Assembly: GCA_003157015.1 (NCBI GenBank)
Contig: PMIJ01000098.1
Coordinates: forward strand, 36,474 to 69,208
DNA from: Bacteroidales bacterium
Lineage (GTDB): Bacteria > Bacteroidota > Bacteroidia > Bacteroidales > VadinHA17
Length of the DNA: 32,735 bases
Direction of reading: 5' to 3'
Made by a program: the position numbers and the translations under genes. A model generated the notes under the pieces. It did not search any database. It had not been told where the DNA came from and saw only the letters and a list, made by a program, of their open reading frames with translations. This document shows positions 1-7,318 of the stretch, piece by piece (position 1 is the stretch's first letter; every line of letters begins with the position of its first letter).

Positions 1-438
1 GATGAATTTAAAAGAAAGCAACAGCAACTTATCCAGGAACGTGCAATTGCATCTGATGTTGTTATTGCTACTGCACAGGTTCCGGGCAGGAAAGCTCCGC
101 TACTTTTACTCAAAGAGACTGTATATTCTATGAAACCGGGATCGGTAATTATAGACCTGGCAGCTTCAACAGGTGGAAACTGTGAATTGACTGAGAATGG
201 TAAAAATGTGGTGATTAATGGGGTTCATATTATCGGAAAAACCGATTATCCTTCCGAAATGCCCTCTGATGCCAGTAAAATGTTCGGATGCAATTTAATT
301 AACCTGCTGAAGATTATGGTCGATAAAGATGCCAGGCTTAATCTTAACCTTTCGGATGAAATAATTAACGGAACGACAGCCGTTCATGGGAAAGAATATG
401 TCAGTCAGAGAGTTAAACAGTTGCTAAATTTATTATAA
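1..438 (+). CDS. pntAA: NAD(P) transhydrogenase subunit alpha, part 1 (NAD(H)-binding domain I), 5'-truncated by window edge
   Basis: The open frame runs from base 1, so the gene starts outside the window; about 145 C-terminal residues are visible of a usual 370-390. It belongs to the AlaDH/PntA family, the NAD(H)-binding peripheral domain that exchanges hydride with the NADP(H) domain of PntB. Seen directly: VVIATAQVPGRKAPLLL, then the family motif IIDLAASTGGNCELTE and the stretch DYPSEMPSDASKMFGCNLINLL, which matches the end of domain I. The protein stops without any membrane segment, and the membrane helices are encoded by the next gene. This is the split three-gene arrangement known from Rhodospirillum rather than the fused E. 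coli PntA. The stop codon overlaps the next ATG by one base (TAATG), so the two are probably translationally coupled. Confidence 0.95.
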   Translation, partial: DEFKRKQQQLIQERAIASDVVIATAQVPGRKAPLLLLKETVYSMKPGSVIIDLAASTGGNCELTENGKNVVINGVHIIGKTDYPSEMPSDASKMFGCNLINLLKIMVDKDARLNLNLSDEIINGTTAVHGKEYVSQRVKQLLNLL

Positions 439-752
439 TGCATCTCATGGGAAATGTTCTTGGATTTTTCTTACAATACAGGGAGACTATTTTCATTGTT
501 ATCCTGTCAATATTTCTTGGGATTGAAGTTATCAGCCATGTTCCAGCTGTTTTACATACGCCGCTTATGTCAGGCGCAAATGCAATACATGGTGTGGTAA
601 TTATCGGTGCCATAATTGTACTGGGGCATGCTGAAACTACCGGATCACTGATCCTGGGATTTCTCGCCGTGGTTCTTGGTACACTAAATGTAGTCGGCGG
701 GTTTGTTGTAACCGACAGGATGCTGGAGATGTTTAAAAAGAAAAAGCTGTAA
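438..752 (+). CDS. pntAB: NAD(P) transhydrogenase subunit alpha, part 2 (membrane domain)
   Basis: This 104-residue integral membrane protein corresponds to the C-terminal membrane part of E. coli PntA. Three hydrophobic segments are visible (about residues 17-34, 48-64 and 68-90). The family signature HTPLMSGANAIHGVVIIGAI lies in the middle and the tail is positively charged (KKKKL). It forms half of the proton channel of the transhydrogenase in the inner membrane. The ATG at 438 overlaps the pntAA stop; a second ATG three codons in (447) is an equally possible start. It is followed by pntB after 19 bases, so the three genes form one operon. Confidence 0.94.
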   Translation: MHLMGNVLGFFLQYRETIFIVILSIFLGIEVISHVPAVLHTPLMSGANAIHGVVIIGAIIVLGHAETTGSLILGFLAVVLGTLNVVGGFVVTDRMLEMFKKKKL

Positions 753-771
753 ACTGAGAAATTGATAGCAT

Positions 772-2208
772 ATGAACCAGCCAGCTAATCTGCAAACAGG
801 TATCTCAGTACTTGAGATAACTTATGTTATTGCTTCAGTACTTTTTATATCAGGCTTAAAAATGTTAAGCCACCCACTTACGGCGCGCAGAGGCAATTCC
901 TTTGCGGCTATCGGAATGGGAATGGCTGTAATTGCAACAATACTCTTTCATCATAAAGATGGAAAGCCGATAGGAAATGTGGGACTAATTCTTTTTGCAA
1001 TTGGTATCGGAAGTGTTATCGGTTGGTTCATTGCAAAACGTGTCAAAATGACTGCAATGCCGCAGCTCGTTTCTTTCTTTAATGGTATGGGCGGAGCTGC
1101 CGCGGCACTTATCTCAATGATCGAATTTCCTCATGTGAGTCAGGATCTGATAGCAAAAAGCGGTATGGCAAACGGGCATGTACTCGCAATACTTCTTGGT
1201 CTAATGATTGGTTCTATATCATGGGCCGGGAGTATGATCGCCTTTGGAAAGCTTGACGGAAGGATTGGTGATATGCGTATCAAGGCGATGAAGTATGTGA
1301 ATCTTTCACTCCTTGCTTTGCTCGTTGGTTTTATTGTATTTATTATGACCCGTCATGTCCAGGCAAGTAGTGAACTTACTCCCTTAATATATATAATGTT
1401 TGCGATCTCTGTTATCTATGGCATCCTGTTCGTGATGCCGATAGGCGGTGCAGATATGCCTGTAGTTATCTCTTTGTTGAACTCTTTCACAGGAGTTGCC
1501 GCCGCAATGGGAGGATTTCTTTATAGCAACCAGGCTATGCTTACAGGTGGTATTCTGGTGGGATCAGCCGGAACAATTCTGACCATTCTTATGTGCCGGG
1601 CAATGAACAGGTCACTTCTGAACGTTATCGTCGGTGTATTCGGAGGAGGAGCCAAGACGGATACGGCAGTTGCCGGTTCTATAAAGGAAATATCAATTTC
1701 AGATGCAGCCATCCTTTTGAGTTATTCAAAGAAGGTGGTCATCGTTCCGGGTTATGGTTTGGCTGTCGCTCAAGCTCAGCATCTCTGTCATGAATTGGAT
1801 AAACTACTGGAAGAGAAAGGAGTGGAAGTCAAATATGCTATTCATCCTGTTGCCGGTCGTATGCCGGGACATATGAATGTGCTACTGGCTGAAGCTGACG
1901 TGCCATATGAACAGCTTATTGAGAGCGATGAGATCAATCCTGATCTTCCAAATACTGACGTTCTGATTGTGATAGGAGCAAATGATGTTGTAAATCCTGC
2001 AGCAGAAGATGATCCTTCGAGTCCTATTTACGGTATGCCGATAATTAAAGCACGTGATGCTAAAAACATCATTGTCATGAAACGTGGTATGGGCAAAGGC
2101 TATGCTGCTATTGAAAATATGCTCTTTTATAATGATAAGACAAGAATGCTGTTCGGAGATGCAAAAAGCACTCTGCAAAACCTTGTCAATGAAGTAAAAA
2201 GCTTATAA
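772..2208 (+). CDS. pntB: NAD(P) transhydrogenase subunit beta
   Basis: PntB completes the proton-translocating transhydrogenase, which uses the proton gradient to drive NADH + NADP+ to NAD+ + NADPH. The 478 residues match the usual length of about 460-480. The N-terminal two thirds is a multi-helix membrane domain with the conserved stretch TAMPQLVSFFNGMGGAAA (residues 94-111) and GGADMPVVISLLNSFTGVAA (225-244). The C-terminal domain III binds NADP(H): GYGLAVAQAQ (327-336), HPVAGRMPGHMNVLLAEA (358-375), GANDVVNPAA (402-411) and KRGMGKGYA (437-445). No residue appears to be missing. It is the last gene of the pnt operon; an unrelated gene relic lies directly downstream. Confidence 0.97.
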   Translation: MNQPANLQTGISVLEITYVIASVLFISGLKMLSHPLTARRGNSFAAIGMGMAVIATILFHHKDGKPIGNVGLILFAIGIGSVIGWFIAKRVKMTAMPQLVSFFNGMGGAAAALISMIEFPHVSQDLIAKSGMANGHVLAILLGLMIGSISWAGSMIAFGKLDGRIGDMRIKAMKYVNLSLLALLVGFIVFIMTRHVQASSELTPLIYIMFAISVIYGILFVMPIGGADMPVVISLLNSFTGVAAAMGGFLYSNQAMLTGGILVGSAGTILTILMCRAMNRSLLNVIVGVFGGGAKTDTAVAGSIKEISISDAAILLSYSKKVVIVPGYGLAVAQAQHLCHELDKLLEEKGVEVKYAIHPVAGRMPGHMNVLLAEADVPYEQLIESDEINPDLPNTDVLIVIGANDVVNPAAEDDPSSPIYGMPIIKARDAKNIIVMKRGMGKGYAAIENMLFYNDKTRMLFGDAKSTLQNLVNEVKSL

Positions 2209-2229
2209 TAAATATCTATAGTGACCTGA

Positions 2230-2331
2230 TCGGCATTTCTATTCAATCAGAACAAAATTGACTGGCTCAATTCTTATCATGACGAAGTTTACGAAAAACT
2301 CAGCCCATATCTCTCTGATAATGAAAGATAA
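2230..2331 (+). pseudogene. Relic of the C-terminus of an aminopeptidase P (M24B, Xaa-Pro aminopeptidase) gene
   Basis: A short frame opened by a TGA (2227) and closed by a TAA (2329) translates to a stretch ending in WLNSYHDEVYEKLSPYL and SDNER. This strongly resembles the extreme C-terminus of Bacteroidota Xaa-Pro aminopeptidases, where WLN-YH--VYEKLSPYLN-EE--WL precedes the end. Downstream of the TAA the same frame continues as C-L-N-K-L-M-E, where the family has a Trp-Leu pair, so the TAA may be a nonsense mutation. Nothing upstream in any frame restores the catalytic domain, and no start codon is available. I read it as the surviving tail of a deleted gene. Family recognition is from memory. 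Confidence 0.6.
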
Positions 2332-2368
2332 TGTCTCAACAAACTAATGGAGTGCAATGAGAAAGGAT

Positions 2369-4438
2369 TTATTTTCCTGGTTTCATAATATCCTCCATGA
2401 GGACAATATCCATAACCGGGAATTCAGTTATCCTCAATCTTGCGCAACCATATGGAACAAGGGTTATTGATTCAATATCCCCTTCAGGTTTTACAGGGCT
2501 TATCGGTGGGTCGTCAGCTGAGTTATCCTTCATGGTCCACTCCGGAATTTTCATGCCCCTTGCTTTGATTATTACCGGAGCATCCTGGGTCCATACTGTA
2601 TATTTTCCTGAATCAGATGACCAGATCATATCACCTTTATCGGCAAAAGGATATTTGCTGACAGGATTTTCTGTAACCTTTATTCCCCGCACGAGATTTG
2701 CCTTATCAATAAGTAATCCATAGTTCCACGGACTCCCGGGTTCAATCTCCCAGTCCACGCTGCCTTTATAACTAAAATTGTCGTAATTGATTTTGACGCT
2801 CTTGTATTCCTTTTTAATCTGCAGAGAAAAACAGAGCGGTCCGCGCAATATACTCAAGGAATTATTGAATCCTTTTTCGACGCGCAGATTCATTGGCAAT
2901 TCAACCAAGATCTGATCGCCATTCTTCCATCTCTCATTAATCTTATATATTGAAACGTTTTTTACTTTGATAATTTGTCCCTTGAATCTCAGAGTCGCTG
3001 AATCGGCCCATCCCGGTATCCTAAGATCAATCGGAAACCTGACGGTTTTTTTCGTACTAATAGTAAGTTTAACAGTGCCGTTAAACGGATAGTCAGTTTC
3101 CTCGGAGATTGTAACCTCATTGGTATTTCCTACCCTTGCTTTAACAGTTGAAGGTCCGTATGTTACCAGTGCAAGTCCGTTGTCATTTGTGGCCATCCAC
3201 ATGCTCTCAACAAACTTGGGCCAACCCTGATGCATATTTGCAAGGCAGCAGGCGAAGTCCGGCATCAGGCCGTAAATATTTGAATAATCTCCGTTTGTTG
3301 TCCAATCCCTCTTTGCTGCTGAAACAAGTACCTGATTAGCCTGCTGATCATACTGGTGGGCCCATAAATCAGGTGTGGTTGTTCCCGGAAGAGAATTAAA
3401 AGCAAGAACTTCCAGTCTGTCCGCTAGCGTTTTGTCTCCGAAGATCTCATAAAGTTCTTCTAAGGAAAACATAAATTCGACAACTGAACAAAGTTCTGAT
3501 CCATGACCTGGACTTTTCCCAGCCAGGTGTTCATCACCTGAGAACCTTCCCCCGGGCTGCCCATGGTTCAGGTCATATTTTCTGATTCCTGAAAATACCG
3601 CATTCTTATATCTTTCATCTTTTGATTGCTGATACCATAACCCCGGGTATTTTATTGCCATCGCATTGTTTACCACGTGCGCCGTCAAACCATCCGGTCC
3701 CCAGTTAAGGGGTATCTTTTTGTCAGCTGATGCAGCAGAATCCCACGGGAACTTTTCATAATAGGTTGTCCAGTCTGAACTGTTTTTTTGAATCGATTCT
3801 ATTGTCTCAAGTACCCATTTCTCTCCTGTTTGCCGGTATAACCAATATCCTGTTACAGCATTTTCCATAGCACGGACGCCCCTCCATTCCTTATCCGGCC
3901 AGTCGGGTTTTGATTCGTGAAGGTATTTGAAATATTTCGTAAGAACATCTATTGCCCGTTTATCGCCGGTTGCTTCATAATATTGCATCAACACTTTATT
4001 TGCTACAGCAAGCGGCCATCGGTCCTTGTTTTTGGACGGTCCGTACCAGCCTGTATCACTGCTGCTTGCAAGTATAGGTTCAATCCAGGTTTTGACTTTG
4101 GTTATGAGCTTTTCATCATTGAGAAGATAAGCCAGAGGAACCAGTCCATCGAGATAATAGGGACCTCTTTCCCAGGCTTCCCCGTTTCCACCGTGCCATG
4201 CAGAATTGACCAGGTCGGGCCAGAAATCATCAAGATTTCCTGTAAGACCTGCTGCCTGATTTTCTAACTGTGACTTTAACCATCCGGCTGGCTTTACTGT
4301 TCCGAGTGGTAGTTTTATATAAGCATTTTGAGATAATGGTGCGGGATTGCTTTTATAATTTGTATTTATATTCTGCTTACCGCATCCTGATAATAATATC
4401 AGAGAAAGGAGTACGATGAGAGAGAAGTATTTTTTCAT
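2369..4438 (-). CDS. Secreted lipoprotein, DUF1680 / GH127-family beta-L-arabinofuranosidase-like glycosidase
   Basis: The 689-residue protein begins with a lipoprotein signal peptide (MKKYFSLIVLLSLILLSGC, lipobox Cys19). I therefore place the start at 4438; the frame stays open upstream to 4549, but that extension is unlike a coding N-terminus. The body has the (alpha/alpha)6-barrel signature of DUF1680/GH127: NGEAWERGPYYLDGLVPLAY near residues 85-104, and W-containing helices. In characterised GH127 enzymes the catalytic nucleophile is a Zn-bound cysteine in a Cys-Cys pair, with Glu-x-Cys as further ligands. Here these correspond to E315/C317 (SELCSVVE) and C397-C398 (FACCLANMHQ), with similar spacing. 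E303 (GDEHLAG) is a candidate acid/base. The expected substrate is an arabinose-containing glycan, but DUF1680 members vary widely, so specificity is open. Probably anchored in the outer membrane or periplasm. Confidence 0.85.
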   Translation of the reverse strand: MKKYFSLIVLLSLILLSGCGKQNINTNYKSNPAPLSQNAYIKLPLGTVKPAGWLKSQLENQAAGLTGNLDDFWPDLVNSAWHGGNGEAWERGPYYLDGLVPLAYLLNDEKLITKVKTWIEPILASSSDTGWYGPSKNKDRWPLAVANKVLMQYYEATGDKRAIDVLTKYFKYLHESKPDWPDKEWRGVRAMENAVTGYWLYRQTGEKWVLETIESIQKNSSDWTTYYEKFPWDSAASADKKIPLNWGPDGLTAHVVNNAMAIKYPGLWYQQSKDERYKNAVFSGIRKYDLNHGQPGGRFSGDEHLAGKSPGHGSELCSVVEFMFSLEELYEIFGDKTLADRLEVLAFNSLPGTTTPDLWAHQYDQQANQVLVSAAKRDWTTNGDYSNIYGLMPDFACCLANMHQGWPKFVESMWMATNDNGLALVTYGPSTVKARVGNTNEVTISEETDYPFNGTVKLTISTKKTVRFPIDLRIPGWADSATLRFKGQIIKVKNVSIYKINERWKNGDQILVELPMNLRVEKGFNNSLSILRGPLCFSLQIKKEYKSVKINYDNFSYKGSVDWEIEPGSPWNYGLLIDKANLVRGIKVTENPVSKYPFADKGDMIWSSDSGKYTVWTQDAPVIIKARGMKIPEWTMKDNSADDPPISPVKPEGDIESITLVPYGCARLRITEFPVMDIVLMEDIMKPGK

Positions 4439-4578
4439 GTTAATAAAGTTAAAACAACAGACTGGAAAGATTCTATTGTAAAAATATGAAAAGATACTGT
4501 CTTTCGGTATTCTAGTCTTTCTGATTTTCCCATGGAGGACATATCTCATCTATGGTCTTACCTTAACCAATCTTTATA

Positions 4579-4745
4579 AACCCTTCCCCCAACCCCTTCC
4601 CGCAGGCAGGCTCCTTTGCTAAAATTGCCTACCAGGCAATTTTTTCACGCTCGGCCCTCTTAATCAATAAGGGAAGGGGTGCAATACGTTTAATCACAAT
4701 GATTTGTACCCTCCCCTTATTTGTTTAAGGGGAGGGTTAGGGATG
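4579..4745. repeat. Composite GC-rich inverted-repeat element in an AT-rich spacer
   Basis: This fills most of the 339-base gap between the lipoprotein start and the permease end. Three nested or adjacent inverted repeats are seen. ACCCCTTCCC (4592-4601) pairs with GGGAAGGGGT (4671-4680). AAAATTGCCT (4621-4630) pairs with AGGCAATTTT (4634-4643) over a 3-base loop. ACCCTCCCCTT (4708-4718) pairs with AAGGGGAGGGT (4727-4737) over an 8-base loop. No coding sequence is present. It looks like a mobile or REP-like intergenic repeat. The middle hairpin, with A and T tracts on either side, could also terminate transcription of the permease gene. Confidence 0.6.
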
Positions 4746-4777
4746 GGTTAAAAGCAACCGGGTTAGGAGAGAGGCAT

Positions 4778-6172
4778 CTATTCCGCCTTTAAAGCCTTTG
4801 CAGGATTCATAATTGCAGCCTGGTAAGCTTTATAACTTACTGTTACAAAAGTTATAAAGATTGTTAGTAATGCGGCTGTCAATAATAATGGTATGCCGAT
4901 ATTCGTGCGGTAGACATACTTTTCGAGCCAGTTACTCATAAAATAATATGCAACAGGTACTGCAATAACTATTCCTATTGCAACAAGTATCAGAAAATCT
5001 TTTGAAATCAATGCGAGTATGGTGTTTTCATTTGCTCCGAATACCTTCCTGATCCCAATTTCTTTTGTTCGTTGTTCTACCATGTAGGAGGCTAACCCAA
5101 ATAGTCCCAGGCAGGCAATGAGAATCGCAAGTATCGTAAACATGGTAAATATCAAACCACGTTTTTCATCAGCCTCAAACTGGTGGTTAAACCGGTCTGA
5201 CAGATAGGTATAGACAAATGGCTGATCGGGAAATATTTCTTTCCATTTTTTTTCTATAAAACCCAGGGTCTGCTGAGTATCAGTGCCGCTCAGTTTAAGG
5301 TAAACAACATTGTTTATAGGTCTGTATATCAGCAACAGGGATTCAATACCGTTATACATGCCGGTCTGATGGTAGTCGTGCATTACACCAATTACCCTGG
5401 CTTTAATGAAATTTCCACCATATATTTCGACCTTTTTACCAATAGGTTCAGACCAACCCATTCTTTTTACAAATGTTTCATTAACTACAACTCCTGTAAG
5501 TGTATCAGATGGCATATCCAGCTGGAAATTACGTCCTTTGAGGATTTTTATTCCCAAAGCATCTATAAAGTCATAGTCTACTACTGCAAAGTTTACACCC
5601 CTGTTTGACATTCCCTGATCGGTTTCCACACTAAAAATAACTTTTCCTGAACCTTCGCCGACTGAAGTATTAGTAGATGTTACATATTTAATATTCTGGT
5701 TTTCATGAAGAACCTGTTTAAGAACAGGATACTTCCTGATCATTGGTCCGTTAAGCTCCAGGCTGATGACATTCTTCTGATCAAATCCCTGATCCGTAGA
5801 CTTCAGGTATTTTAACTGCCTGAATACAACCATGGTGCAGATAATCATAATTACAGAAACTGTAAATTGTATTACTACAAGTATTTTGCGAAACAAACTG
5901 CCGGCCGATCCCTGGGTTATTTCCCCTTTGAGAACTGTAACCGGACTGAATCGTGAAAGAAAAAAAGCAGGATATGTTCCGCCGAGAATACCTACAATCA
6001 ATATTACAGCGAGTAAGCTAAGCAATACTGCAGGACTATAAATTACATGGAAATTAAATGACTTACCAGCAAGAAGATTAAACTTTGGCAAGAGTATAAG
6101 TATTAAAATAATGCTTATAATAAGTGAAATAAGAGTAAAGACCATTGATTCGGATAAAAACTGCAAAACCAA
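4778..6172 (-). CDS. FtsX/MacB-type ABC permease, C-terminal half (separated from its N-terminal half by an in-frame stop)
   Basis: 464 residues read in the same frame as the upstream half (6179-7147). The only start candidate near the front is a TTG at 6172, two codons after the interrupting TGA. The content is the second half of a Bacteroidota MacB-type permease of about 800 residues: FLSESMVFTLISLIIS (hydrophobic), a further membrane segment and GTYPAFFLSRFSPVTVLKG, FRKILVVIQFTVSVIMIICT as the next helix, a periplasmic core domain, then the FtsX helices with YMVEQRTKEIGIRKVFGA and a C-terminal MNPAKALKAE. On its own this half lacks the first transmembrane unit, so it is unlikely to be made independently unless the TGA is read through. 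No ABC ATPase lies nearby, which is usual for this family in Bacteroidota. Confidence 0.8.
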   Translation of the reverse strand: MVLQFLSESMVFTLISLIISIILILILLPKFNLLAGKSFNFHVIYSPAVLLSLLAVILIVGILGGTYPAFFLSRFSPVTVLKGEITQGSAGSLFRKILVVIQFTVSVIMIICTMVVFRQLKYLKSTDQGFDQKNVISLELNGPMIRKYPVLKQVLHENQNIKYVTSTNTSVGEGSGKVIFSVETDQGMSNRGVNFAVVDYDFIDALGIKILKGRNFQLDMPSDTLTGVVVNETFVKRMGWSEPIGKKVEIYGGNFIKARVIGVMHDYHQTGMYNGIESLLLIYRPINNVVYLKLSGTDTQQTLGFIEKKWKEIFPDQPFVYTYLSDRFNHQFEADEKRGLIFTMFTILAILIACLGLFGLASYMVEQRTKEIGIRKVFGANENTILALISKDFLILVAIGIVIAVPVAYYFMSNWLEKYVYRTNIGIPLLLTAALLTIFITFVTVSYKAYQAAIMNPAKALKAE

Positions 6173-6178
6173 TGGACC

Positions 6179-6181
6179 TCA
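6179..6181 (-). other. In-frame TGA interrupting the FtsX-family permease
   Basis: Reading the minus strand, the codons are GGT TCC CGA TGA GGT CCA TTG GTT: Gly-Ser-Arg-stop-Gly-Pro-Leu-Val. Both sides are in the same frame and join to the normal family sequence, VVGSR-x-GPLVLQFLSES, where an Arg is common at the stop position. A single C-to-T change from CGA would explain it. TGA also ends the 666-residue gene next door (7319-7321), so TGA is an ordinary stop here and not a reassigned codon. Confidence 0.85.
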
Positions 6182-7147
6182 TCGGGAACCGACAACTTTT
6201 CTTAGACCCACTTCTCGAGCCCGCCTGGCTGAACGGGCAGTGGCCAGATTCATGTAATTCATCGATGCTATGAGAACCAGGAATATTGCAACAATTGCAA
6301 AGATATAGACATAAGTATAACTGCCTGTAGGTTCTGGTTCCTGTGCGTTTGTAGAAAAAAGATGGATCCTTGTCAGCGATTCAAGATGGTAGGTAATGGA
6401 AATATTCAGAGGTCTGAATATTGTTTTCATATAAGCATCATACATTCCCTGCATCTTTGTCTCAAAAGGTTTTACATCAAAGTTTTTTGGGAACAGAAGA
6501 TAGGTGAATACCCCAAAATTACCCCAGCTTCCAAGCTGTTTGGGCAGGTTGTTTCTGGCAGCGATAGCGTCAAAACGAAAATGCGAGTTAGTTGGAACAT
6601 CCTTGATTACTCCGGTAACTTCGTACGTATCGGTTCCCGTTGTAAGAGTCTTTCCAATAGGATCCGTCTTGCCAAAGTACTTATTAGCAATCTTTTCGGT
6701 AAGAATAATCTTTTTCGGCCCCAATAGAGCCGATTTAACCTCGCCCTTTAATACCTTATAGGAGAATATATCAAACAGGGTTGAGTCTACATAGTAAAAA
6801 TTCTCCTCATTGAATTGCTTGTCTTCATACTTATAGAGGGCCCGCGGCATATTAATAAACCTCACGAATGACTGAACTTCAGGATAATCATGCGCTACCT
6901 GGGGTCCGAATGGAATTTGTGCAAAGATCCATGTGAACTGATCGTCAGGTTCTTTTATAGTAGTCGAAACCCTGTATATTCGATCAGCTTTCTCATGATA
7001 CCGGTCATAGCTCACTTCATCCGATACGTAAATTATTAGAAAAATAGCACTTGTAATACCTAAGGTAAGACCAAGAATATTCAGTACACTATATCCAAAG
7101 TGTTTCAGAATATGTCTGACAGCCGTTTTAATCAGATTTTTTAACAT
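6179..7147 (-). CDS. FtsX/MacB-type ABC permease, N-terminal half (ends at a premature TGA)
   Basis: 322 residues beginning at ATG 7147 with MLKNLIKTAVRHILKH, the usual cytoplasmic N-terminus of Bacteroidota orphan FtsX permeases. Then come a transmembrane helix (about 18-42, SVLNILGLTLGITSAIFLII), a MacB periplasmic core domain (YDRYHEKADRIYRV onward) and a second helix (YVYIFAIVAIFLVLIASMNY). It ends in the conserved cytoplasmic loop ATARSARRAREVGLRKVVG. Translation stops there at TGA 6179-6181, although the rest of the protein continues in frame. The full protein would be 789 residues, the normal size. Such permeases are thought to work with LolD/MacB-like ATPases in export or lipoprotein handling; no partner is in the window. 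Confidence 0.85.
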   Translation of the reverse strand: MLKNLIKTAVRHILKHFGYSVLNILGLTLGITSAIFLIIYVSDEVSYDRYHEKADRIYRVSTTIKEPDDQFTWIFAQIPFGPQVAHDYPEVQSFVRFINMPRALYKYEDKQFNEENFYYVDSTLFDIFSYKVLKGEVKSALLGPKKIILTEKIANKYFGKTDPIGKTLTTGTDTYEVTGVIKDVPTNSHFRFDAIAARNNLPKQLGSWGNFGVFTYLLFPKNFDVKPFETKMQGMYDAYMKTIFRPLNISITYHLESLTRIHLFSTNAQEPEPTGSYTYVYIFAIVAIFLVLIASMNYMNLATARSARRAREVGLRKVVGSR

Positions 7148-7266
7148 GGGGAGGTTTATTCGGTTAGTATTCAGATATTAAAACTAGATTTAAATATTGG
7201 TTATTTATTAACGGAGAATGCGATTAACATGACATTAACATAATAATTTCAATTGAGATATATTTT

Positions 7267-7295
7267 GTAGAAACAGGTCTGAGACCTGTCTCTAC
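7267..7295. repeat. 29-bp palindromic repeat, copy 1
   Basis: GTAGAAACAGGTCT (7267-7280), one spacer base, then AGACCTGTCTCTAC (7282-7295): 14-bp arms with one mismatch. A further partial unit (AGACCTGTCTGT) follows at once. The same palindrome occurs at 23369-23397. It sits just past the stop of the minus-strand glycosidase gene and upstream of the permease gene, where the hairpin could also serve as a transcript end. Confidence 0.8.
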
Positions 7296-7318
7296 AGACC
7301 TGTCTGTATTCTTTTGAA

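Noticed and set aside
4439..4549. 37-residue N-terminal extension of the GH127-like protein
   Set aside because: The lipoprotein signal beginning at 4438 is complete, and the extension would block its function.
6179..6181. Selenocysteine or reassigned TGA in the permease
   Set aside because: The family has no Cys/Sec at this site, a CGA-to-TGA change explains it simply, and TGA is a normal stop elsewhere in the window.
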